Positions 3,658 through 8,783 of a stretch of DNA of 8,783 nt are shown here, piece by piece. Location: positions 1-8,783 of the forward strand of contig JAHIUP010000033.1 in the NCBI GenBank assembly GCA_018816925.1. Reading direction: 5' to 3'. Position numbers and translations under genes: made by a program. Below the pieces are notes generated by a model. The model saw nothing but the letters and a program-made list of their open reading frames with translations. It was not told the DNA's origin and did no database searches. This stretch comes from Patescibacteria group bacterium. Lineage in GTDB: Bacteria; Patescibacteriota; Minisyncoccia; Minisyncoccales; UBA10102. Position 1 is the stretch's first letter; the number at the start of each line of letters is the position of its first letter.

Positions 3658-5510
3658 TTCTTCTTTTTTACTCCTACGAGCCGCTCAAACTCCCCCCGCT
3701 CTATTGTTTCCTTTTCTATCAGAACTTTGGCTATCTTTTCAAGGGTAGCGCGCTTCTGGCGAAGGATGTGTTCCGCTACCTTCTGCGCCCCTCTAAGGAA
3801 CCTTGCCACCTCCTGGTCAATAAGGGCGGCAACGGAGTCCGAATAGTTCTGCTGTTCCCCCCAGTCACTGCCCCCGAGGAATATATTGTGTTCCCGTTCA
3901 CCGTACACCACAGGACCCAGTTTCTCTGACATCCCAAATTCCTTCACTATTCTCCGCGCGATTTCCGAAGCATGCTCCAGGTCGTTGGAGGCCCCCGTGG
4001 TGACGTCCTTGAATATCAAGCGCTCTGCCATGTATCCTCCCAGGAGCACGGCAAGCTCGTCTAAGAACTCCAGTTTGCTCCTTAGGTGTTTCTCTTCCTT
4101 CGGGAGTTTGAGGGTGTATCCTCCCGCCCGCCCCCTGGAGATTATGGAGATTTTACGTACGGGGTCCGTGTGCTTAAGGGAGGCGGACACCAGGGCGTGC
4201 CCTGCCTCATGAAATGCCGTAATCTCTTTTTCCTTCTTGGAGAGTATGTGGCTTTTGCGCTCCGGTCCCAGGAGTACCTTGTCTATGGATTCCAGGAGTT
4301 CCCCCTGGGAAACGGTCGTCTTGTTCTGCCGGGCGGCAAGAATGGCAGATTCATTCATTAAGCTTTCTAGGTCCGCCCCCGAGAATCCAGGAGTGCGCTC
4401 TGCAATCTCCCGGAGTTCGGCGCTCGCGTCTAGGGGCTTGCCGCGCGCGTGTATCTTGAGAATTGCTTCCCTGTCGTTTACGTCAGGGAGGTCGAGAATG
4501 ATGCGCCTGTCGAATCTGCCCGGCCGCAGGAGGGCAGGGTCCAGGACATGAGGCATGTTGGTGGCGGCAATAACAATCTGGGTGGCCGTGCGCTCAAACC
4601 CGTCCATTTCCGTGAGGATTTGATTCAGGGTCTGTTCTCTTTCGTCGTGTCCTCCTCCGGGGTATCCTAATCCCCTCTGTTTTCCGATGGCGTCCAGCTC
4701 ATCAATGAAAATAATGCTTTTTCCCGCCTTCTTTGCGGTTTGGAACAAATCCCGGACCCTTGAACTTCCAATTCCTACAAACATTTCAATGAACTCCGAG
4801 CCCGAGGCGGAAAAGAACGGCACCCCCGCCTGATTGGCCACCGCCCTTGCCAGGAGCGTTTTTCCGGTTCCGGGAGCTCCCACGAGGAGGACGCCCCTGG
4901 GAATCTTTGCTCCCATCTTGATGTACTTGTCCGGGTTCTTGAGGAAGTCCACCACCTCCTGTACCTCTTCTTTTGCTTCTTTGAGTCCTGCCACGTCGTC
5001 GAAGGTAACGCGCTCTTTTGAGCTTCCTTCCGCTCCAAACAGCCGCGCCTTTGCTTTTGTGAAATCAAAGGCCTGTCCAATGCCGCTTTTTGCCTGGCGG
5101 AACATCATCCAGAAGATGAAGAAAAAGAACAGCAGGGGAAGGAGCACGAAGGTAAGGGGGCCTATCCACTGACTTAGTCCCGAGGGCTCTTTCTGTACCA
5201 GGGAAACACTGCGGAGTTCCGAAGACGTTACCCCAAGATTGAGCAGGGTCTGGGACAGCCCTTCCTCGGCCTCTTTCACGGCGACCGCCTCCCCTCCGTC
5301 TTTGTAGGATACGGTTAGGGTATTACCCTCCACCACGATTCCCTCTACCCTTCCCTCATTGATATCTCTGGCGATTTCAGAAAGCGTTGATTTCCTCTGC
5401 TCTTCAAATGGCTGGGCGAACAGCGCAAAGAGCGCAGACACCGTGAGGAGTATGAGGAGCACAAGGAGGAAGTTCTTGGAGAGGGCCTGCAGACCCTTTG
5501 CTTGCTGCAT
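3648..5510 (-). CDS. ftsH: ATP-dependent zinc metalloprotease FtsH
   Basis: This 620-residue membrane-anchored AAA+ protease degrades unassembled or damaged membrane proteins and some cytosolic regulators. Two membrane segments (about 13-32 and 116-137) flank a short extracytoplasmic domain. The AAA module has Walker A GAPGTGKT (211-218), pore loop FVG (244-246), Walker B IIFIDE (266-271) and second region of homology with arginines 329, 332 and 335 (RPGRFDR). The protease domain has the zinc motif HEAGH (434-438) and third ligand Asp510 in TTGASND. All key residues are present, so the enzyme should be active. The start ATG at 5510 gives the expected N-terminal anchor. Its promoter predicts a leaderless mRNA. 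The C-terminus ends in a Lys-rich tail, and the TAG stop lies inside tRNA-Ile(UAU). It is the first gene of the minus-strand mixed protein/tRNA unit. Confidence 0.98.
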   Translation of the reverse strand: MQQAKGLQALSKNFLLVLLILLTVSALFALFAQPFEEQRKSTLSEIARDINEGRVEGIVVEGNTLTVSYKDGGEAVAVKEAEEGLSQTLLNLGVTSSELRSVSLVQKEPSGLSQWIGPLTFVLLPLLFFFFIFWMMFRQAKSGIGQAFDFTKAKARLFGAEGSSKERVTFDDVAGLKEAKEEVQEVVDFLKNPDKYIKMGAKIPRGVLLVGAPGTGKTLLARAVANQAGVPFFSASGSEFIEMFVGIGSSRVRDLFQTAKKAGKSIIFIDELDAIGKQRGLGYPGGGHDEREQTLNQILTEMDGFERTATQIVIAATNMPHVLDPALLRPGRFDRRIILDLPDVNDREAILKIHARGKPLDASAELREIAERTPGFSGADLESLMNESAILAARQNKTTVSQGELLESIDKVLLGPERKSHILSKKEKEITAFHEAGHALVSASLKHTDPVRKISIISRGRAGGYTLKLPKEEKHLRSKLEFLDELAVLLGGYMAERLIFKDVTTGASNDLEHASEIARRIVKEFGMSEKLGPVVYGEREHNIFLGGSDWGEQQNYSDSVAALIDQEVARFLRGAQKVAEHILRQKRATLEKIAKVLIEKETIERGEFERLVGVKKKKGA

Positions 5511-5519
5511 ATCATTTCA

Positions 5520-5548
5520 AATATACCAGAGAATGAGGGGGAGTTCAA
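5520..5548 (-). promoter_or_regulatory. ftsH promoter predicting a leaderless mRNA
   Basis: On the minus strand -35 TTGAAC (5543-5548) and -10 TATATT (5520-5525) are separated by exactly 17 nt. The -10 ends 9 nt before the ftsH ATG, so transcription should start about 0-3 nt upstream of the start codon. No Shine-Dalgarno site is seen. Confidence 0.68.
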
Positions 5549-5577
5549 CCGGGCGGCCTGCGGTGCGCGCCAGGTTT

Positions 5578-5586
5578 TGGTAGAAT
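5578..5586 (+). promoter_or_regulatory. extended -10 promoter of the lamin-tail gene
   Basis: TGGTAGAAT is an extended -10 (TGN at 5578-5580, hexamer TAGAAT at 5581-5586). It ends 9 nt before the ATG at 5596. No good -35 lies at 17 nt, which the TGN extension can compensate for. It predicts a leaderless or nearly leaderless mRNA and diverges from the ftsH promoter. Confidence 0.58.
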
Positions 5587-5595
5587 GAGTGAATA

Positions 5596-6324
5596 ATGAA
5601 AAGAGCAATCCTTATTACTGCGTTTCTTGCTTCGCCATCGATTATTTCAGCCCAAGTTCTTATCAATGAAATTGCCTGGATGGGGGTTCCTGTAGAAGGC
5701 GTGGATTCTGGACAGGAGTGGAGATATGAATGGATTGAGCTTTTCAATAGTTCTACGGTGCAGACCATGGGACTCAATGGATGGGTAATTGAGCTGTACG
5801 GGTCTGGAGACGAAACCCCAGAAGCCAGAATCGCGCTAGGAGGGACAGTCCCTACTAATGGTTTCTTGGTGGTAGGGGCATCGGAGAAAATTCCAGAGGT
5901 GAACTTGAGCTACAACAACCTGGGAGGGAAGTTCGCAAACAGCGGGCAGAAGATTGTCCTGCGAGACGCAAAAGGGGAGATTGCAGAAGAGCTGGACGCA
6001 AGGGAAGGGTGGTTCGCTGGAGAGAACGAGAGCAAGAGGACAATGGAGAGGAGATTCCCCGAAAACCCTCCAGGGGACCCGGAGAACTGGGGCACGAGCG
6101 GGGAGTCGGGAGGCACGCCGGGAGTAGAGAACAGCGTGTTCGGCAAGAAAACAGCCCCCTCTTTACAGGGGACTTCTCCTGGCAACGAACAAGCCAGTCA
6201 GCTTATTGACCGACGGGGCTCTGTTCCGAGGGTTCTGGCTCCTCCTTTTCCCCTTGCGTTTCTTCTGGCTGCTGTTTCTTCTCTTCTGGCTTTGGCCGCG
6301 AGGAGGAGGATTCTAAGGGCTTGA
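5596..6324 (+). CDS. secreted lamin-tail-domain protein with C-terminal membrane anchor
   Basis: This is a 242-residue exported protein. Residues 1-19 form a signal peptide (MKRAILITAFLASPSIISA, cleavage before Q20). A lamin-tail (LTD) beta-sandwich follows at about 21-178, with INEIAWMG (23-30), EWIELFNSS (45-53), L.GW (60-63) and a late GTPGVENS end (173-180). A low-complexity linker leads to a hydrophobic segment (217-235) and a basic tail RRRILRA. That layout suggests a protein held on the outer face of the membrane by its C-terminus, possibly recognised by a sorting enzyme; no LPXTG motif is present. Bacterial LTD proteins are thought to bind surface polymers or nucleic acid, but the role here is unknown. 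The ATG at 5596 sits 9 nt after an extended -10. The last 122 bp overlap the 3' end of convergent rpsA, so the anchor-coding region is antisense to the S1 tail. Confidence 0.82.
   Translation: MKRAILITAFLASPSIISAQVLINEIAWMGVPVEGVDSGQEWRYEWIELFNSSTVQTMGLNGWVIELYGSGDETPEARIALGGTVPTNGFLVVGASEKIPEVNLSYNNLGGKFANSGQKIVLRDAKGEIAEELDAREGWFAGENESKRTMERRFPENPPGDPENWGTSGESGGTPGVENSVFGKKTAPSLQGTSPGNEQASQLIDRRGSVPRVLAPPFPLAFLLAAVSSLLALAARRRILRA
6145..6174 (-). terminator. rpsA terminator embedded in the lamin-tail gene
   Basis: On the minus strand an 8-bp stem AGTCCCCT/AGGGGGCT with one G-U pair (6167-6174 with 6153-6160) closes a 6-nt loop. GTTTTCTT follows (6145-6152). It lies about 30 nt past the rpsA stop and inside the lamin-tail coding sequence. 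Confidence 0.62.
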
Positions 6325-7381
6325 GGGTCATGCGGTGCTCCTCCGTGTTAAGGTCGAGAATTTGGAATGAGTAGGTTTTTCCCACTTCAAGTTTTTCTTC
6401 AAGGTGTTTTTTCGTGCCGAACTCGGAAATGTGGGCCAGCCCCTGGATTTTCGACTCCACCTCCACAAACGCTCCAAATGGATTGAGCTTTGTGACCTTA
6501 CCTTGCACGATATCCAGCTTTTGGTATTTCTCTTCCATGCCCTTCCAGGGGTCGTCTTTGAGGGCTTTAAGAGAAAGGGAGACCCTTCCTCCCGCAACAT
6601 CAATAATCTTGGCCTTTACTTTGTCTCCCATCTTGAGGTATTGGCTCGGGTCGTCGATAATTTGCCAGTCAATTTCGGAGATATGAATGAGGCCCTCTAT
6701 CTTCTCTTCCCCGAAGGTGACGAATGCCCCGAAGTCAACGATGCCCGTAATCTCTCCCTCCACTGTTGTCCCTACGGGGTACCTCTCCAGAATTTCCTTT
6801 ATGCGGGAGCGCTCCTTTGCGCGTTCAGAAAGTATGAGCTTGTTTTCTGAAGGGGAAATACTCTCCACGCTCACTTCCAGCTCTTCACCAACGAACTTCT
6901 GAAGCTCTTCGAGGATTTTGTTCGGGTCCCCTCCTTCCACCTTGGGGTAGTGTTCTGCGGCAAGCTGGGATACTGGGAGGAATGCCGGTACCCCCGAGAC
7001 CTCCGCCAATAGGCCTCCCCTATTTGCCCCCGTGATTCTTACATGAATGGTTTCTTCCTTCTCCTTCTTTTCTTTGAGCTGTTCCCAGGCGAGCTGGCGG
7101 CCCGCTTCCTTGAGAGAGAGTTCCACATAGCCGTTCTCGTTGTCGAGCTCCAGGATTTTTGCGGCAAGCGTGTCTCCCATCTTCACGTCCCGAAGCCGGT
7201 CTTTTTCCTCGAGGAACGCTCTTCCATAGATGATGCCCGTGCCCCTGGCTCCAAGGTTTAGATAAATAGCAGATCTTCCAATCCCCACGATAGGACCCTC
7301 CGCGATATCCCCTATCTTATAGGGTTTGGGGAACTCCACCTTGCGGACGAATGGGGTTTTTATTCCTTGCGTTTTTACCAT
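6203..7381 (-). CDS. rpsA: 30S ribosomal protein S1, four S1 domains
   Basis: This 392-residue protein is built of four S1 (OB-fold) RNA-binding repeats at about 23-91, 109-187, 204-274 and 290-356. The third and fourth are the most canonical (VEGEITGIVDFGAFVTF...EGLIHISE and VQGKVTKLNPFGAFVEV...QGLAHISE). The remaining 36 residues are a disordered Ser/Lys/Glu/Pro tail. E. coli S1 has six repeats, so this is a short form like those of Gram-positive and reduced bacteria, and it may recruit mRNA differently. The first repeat is divergent. The ATG at 7381 follows a strong promoter whose -10 ends 8 nt before the start, so its own mRNA should be leaderless. The end overlaps the convergent lamin-tail gene by 122 bp. 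An alternative view is a general S1-domain RNA-binding protein, but size and tandem repeats favour ribosomal S1. Confidence 0.92.
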   Translation of the reverse strand: MVKTQGIKTPFVRKVEFPKPYKIGDIAEGPIVGIGRSAIYLNLGARGTGIIYGRAFLEEKDRLRDVKMGDTLAAKILELDNENGYVELSLKEAGRQLAWEQLKEKKEKEETIHVRITGANRGGLLAEVSGVPAFLPVSQLAAEHYPKVEGGDPNKILEELQKFVGEELEVSVESISPSENKLILSERAKERSRIKEILERYPVGTTVEGEITGIVDFGAFVTFGEEKIEGLIHISEIDWQIIDDPSQYLKMGDKVKAKIIDVAGGRVSLSLKALKDDPWKGMEEKYQKLDIVQGKVTKLNPFGAFVEVESKIQGLAHISEFGTKKHLEEKLEVGKTYSFQILDLNTEEHRMTLKPLESSSSRPKPEEKKQQPEETQGEKEEPEPSEQSPVGQ

Positions 7382-7389
7382 ACCATCAC

Positions 7390-7418
7390 ACTATACTCAA
7401 GAAGGGCATGGGGGTCAA
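7390..7418 (-). promoter_or_regulatory. rpsA promoter predicting a leaderless mRNA
   Basis: On the minus strand -35 TTGACC (7413-7418) and -10 TATAGT (7390-7395), each 5 of 6 to consensus, are separated by 17 nt. The -10 ends 8 nt before the ATG at 7381, giving a leader of roughly 0-3 nt. Confidence 0.75.
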
Positions 7419-7434
7419 GCAGCGCCTTTCCTCC

Positions 7435-7463
7435 TTGGAATATCGGGGGAAATGTGCTAGAAT
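7435..7463 (+). promoter_or_regulatory. promoter of the MBL-fold gene
   Basis: -35 TTGGAA (7435-7440) and -10 TAGAAT (7458-7463) are separated by 17 nt. The -10 is preceded by TGC, making it extended. It ends 9 nt before the ATG at 7473. AGAGG at 7464-7468 resembles a ribosome-binding site but lies mostly upstream of the predicted start of transcription (about 7470), so its use is doubtful. Confidence 0.62.
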
Positions 7464-7472
7464 AGAGGCATT

Positions 7473-8126
7473 ATGCAGATTATGTGGAAAGGCCAGTCCT
7501 GCTTTTTTATTACCTTTACCAGGGGGAGGCAAGAACAAGTGAGGGTGGTTATAGATCCCTACGGGGAGAGCGTGGGGCTTCGTCTCACTCCGGCGGAAGC
7601 GGACTTGGTGCTCGTGACTCATGAGCATGAAGACCATAACAACCTCAAGGCCATCAAGGGTACTCCTTTTGTGGCCTCTTCTCCTGGAGAATATGAGGTG
7701 CAGGGAGTAGTATTGCAGGGGATTTCCTCTTTCCATGATAATGCGGAAGGGAAAGAGCGCGGGCTCAATACCATATTCACTCTTGAGGAGGAAGGCATGC
7801 GGCTTTGCCACTTGGGAGACCTGGGGCAGACAGAGCTTTCCTCCGAGCAGGTAGAGCAGATAGGACAGGTAGATGTGCTGTTCGTGCCCGTGGGCGGTAC
7901 TTTTACCATAGACGCCAAGGAGGCGGCGCATATCGTGGGACAGATAGAACCTCGTCTCGTAATCCCCATGCATTATGCCGTACCTCATCTTAAGGTGAAG
8001 CTGGAAGGGGTAGAGAGGTTTCTTAAGGTCATGGGGGTTCGAGAGACGGAGCCGCAGCAGAAGCTTCTACTTAAGAAGAAGGACCTTCCCGCTGAAGGGA
8101 CCCATGTGGTGGTGCTACAGCTTTAG
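7473..8126 (+). CDS. metallo-beta-lactamase-fold hydrolase, UlaG-like
   Basis: This 217-residue protein has the MBL-fold metal site: HEHEDH (50-55) as the HxHxDH motif, with likely further ligands His88 (SFHD), Asp116 (HLGD) and His167 (PMHY). The N-terminus MQIMWKGQSCFFI matches the short UlaG-like group, whose members often begin with a W-GHSCF-type strand. It should be a cytosolic metal-dependent hydrolase acting on a phosphoester or similar bond; the substrate cannot be read from sequence. The length fits a single catalytic domain without added nucleic-acid-binding domains, so it is unlikely to be RNase J or Z. The ATG at 7473 is chosen for the nearby promoter and the family-like N-terminus. 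It is transcribed divergently from rpsA, and a repeat-rich spacer separates it from gyrA. AUA codons are common in it. Confidence 0.88.
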   Translation: MQIMWKGQSCFFITFTRGRQEQVRVVIDPYGESVGLRLTPAEADLVLVTHEHEDHNNLKAIKGTPFVASSPGEYEVQGVVLQGISSFHDNAEGKERGLNTIFTLEEEGMRLCHLGDLGQTELSSEQVEQIGQVDVLFVPVGGTFTIDAKEAAHIVGQIEPRLVIPMHYAVPHLKVKLEGVERFLKVMGVRETEPQQKLLLKKKDLPAEGTHVVVLQL

Positions 8127-8321
8127 CTCTAAACCAGAAGCACGAAATCCGAAATCCGAAACAAGCACGAATGGCAGAAATTCAAATGACCAAAACAAAA
8201 ACAATGCAGCCGTTTCTTATTTTGAATATTAAGATTTAGAATTTGTTTCGTATTTCGAAAACATAGTTTATAGCTCGCGTTATATTCGTATTTCGAATTT
8301 CTTTTATTGAGAAAAAGCAGT
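8127..8321. repeat. AT-rich foldback and direct-repeat spacer before gyrA
   Basis: This 195-bp gap holds no supported gene but much repeat structure. CGAAATCCGAAACAA (8150-8164) is inverted, with one mismatch, at 8243-8257. TTCGTATTTCGAA occurs exactly twice (8247-8259 and 8285-8297). AAGCACGAA occurs twice (8138-8146 and 8163-8171). GAAATCC is repeated in tandem around 8144-8157. This type of GAAATCC/TTCGTATTTCG sequence resembles intergenic repeats I have seen in metagenome-derived bacteria. It may be a decayed MITE-like element inserted in the gyrA leader region. Confidence 0.6.
8281..8286 (+). promoter_or_regulatory. candidate -10 for gyrA
   Basis: TATATT lies 35 nt before the gyrA ATG. 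No good -35 is seen at 16-18 nt, and the region is A/T-rich enough for chance matches. A weak GAGAAA (8309-8314) could serve as ribosome-binding site. Confidence 0.25.
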
Positions 8322-8783
8322 ATGCCAAAGAAAAACGCAAACAACAACAGGGAATCCGAGATTGCTCTTGGAGGGGTGCGCCCTCGGGAGCTGGTTGAGG
8401 AGATGCAGACCTCGTATCTGGATTATGCGATGTCCGTCATTGTGGCCCGGGCGCTTCCGGATGTGCGGGATGGTCTTAAGCCCGTGCACCGGCGCGTTCT
8501 CTATGTGATGCAGGAGGAAGGTCTTACGCACGCGGCAAGATTCCGGAAGTCGGCCACCGTTGTGGGTACCTGTCTTGCCCGGTATCATCCCCATGGGGAT
8601 ATGGCCGTGTACGATACCATGGCGCGTCTCGCCCAGGATTTCTCTATGCGCTATCCTTTGGTGCAGGGTCAGGGTAACTTTGGCTCGGTGGACGGGGACC
8701 CACCAGCCGCTTCAAGATATACAGAAGCAAAAATGTCCCGCATAGGAGAGGAGATGTTGAGGGACATCGCAAAAGACACAGTG
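8322..8783 (+). CDS. gyrA: DNA gyrase subunit A, N-terminal part (runs off window)
   Basis: The first 154 residues of the breakage-reunion subunit of DNA gyrase are present; the gene continues past 8783. After a short charged lead, the GyrA pattern runs YLDYAMSVIVARALPDVRDG (32-51), LKPVHRRVLY (52-61), then VVGTCLARYHPHGDMAVYDT (80-99), VQGQGNFGSVDGD (114-126) and the active-site RY (132-133), with Tyr133 attacking DNA. GNFGSVDGD rather than GNWG...DD favours GyrA over ParC. At the position equal to E. coli Ser83 there is Met94; the position equal to Asp87 is Asp98. The ATG at 8322 gives a normal N-terminus. The preceding 195 bp are repeat-rich, so regulation is hard to read. Confidence 0.96.
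   Translation, partial: MPKKNANNNRESEIALGGVRPRELVEEMQTSYLDYAMSVIVARALPDVRDGLKPVHRRVLYVMQEEGLTHAARFRKSATVVGTCLARYHPHGDMAVYDTMARLAQDFSMRYPLVQGQGNFGSVDGDPPAASRYTEAKMSRIGEEMLRDIAKDTV

Noticed and set aside
7386..7988. Minus-strand 200-residue open frame
   Set aside because: It is antisense to the MBL-fold gene, which has all catalytic residues and a promoter.
8129..8347. Minus-strand 72-residue open frame in the gyrA spacer
   Set aside because: It is made of the A/T-rich repeats and the gyrA start, with no recognisable protein features.
1..8783. CRISPR array, insertion sequence transposase or prophage genes
   Set aside because: No regularly spaced identical repeats, transposase motifs or phage structural genes were seen.

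Overview
This window looks like part of a small, tightly packed bacterial genome, most likely a member of the Candidate Phyla Radiation (Patescibacteria, Parcubacteria-like). That is inference. It rests on short genes and very short or negative spacing, an ORF-less group I intron in a tRNA gene, a small HTH/LAGLIDADG-like protein of a type I associate with those genomes, a short four-domain ribosomal protein S1, a lamin-tail-domain surface protein, and mostly no 3'-CCA in the tRNA genes. No rRNA gene is present to settle the lineage.

Layout. At the left end, two plus-strand genes encode a small polytopic membrane protein (DUF6580-like, 90-635) and a DUF3467-like protein (679-975), followed by a strong intrinsic terminator (999-1034). 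From about 1036 to 5510 everything is on the minus strand and reads right to left: ftsH, tRNA-Ile(UAU), a tandem-hairpin spacer, tRNA-Val(GAC), rluD-type pseudouridine synthase, rplS, tRNA-Leu(GAG), tRNA-Val(UAC), tRNA-Phe(GAA) split by a 214-nt group I intron, an HTH plus LAGLIDADG-like ORF, and tRNA-Gly(GCC). Protein and tRNA genes are interleaved with gaps of only 3-7 nt at several junctions. In two cases the protein stop codon is the U8-A9-G10 of the following tRNA.

The 85-bp space between ftsH and the lamin-tail gene (5596-6324, plus) holds two divergent promoters. The lamin-tail gene converges on rpsA (6203-7381, minus) and overlaps it by 122 bp, and an apparent rpsA terminator lies inside the lamin-tail coding region. 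rpsA and a metallo-beta-lactamase-fold gene (7473-8126, plus) diverge from a short shared region. An AT-rich, repeat-filled spacer (8127-8321) then precedes the 5' part of gyrA, which runs off the window at 8783.

How the genes fit together. Most are translation or quality-control housekeeping: six tRNAs, L19, S1, a 23S rRNA pseudouridine synthase, the FtsH membrane protease and DNA gyrase. The accessory elements are the intron, the endonuclease-like ORF with its palindromic promoter, and several hairpin repeats. A recurring trait is a -10 hexamer ending 8-9 nt before the start codon (ftsH, lamin-tail, rpsA, MBL), which predicts leaderless or nearly leaderless mRNAs.
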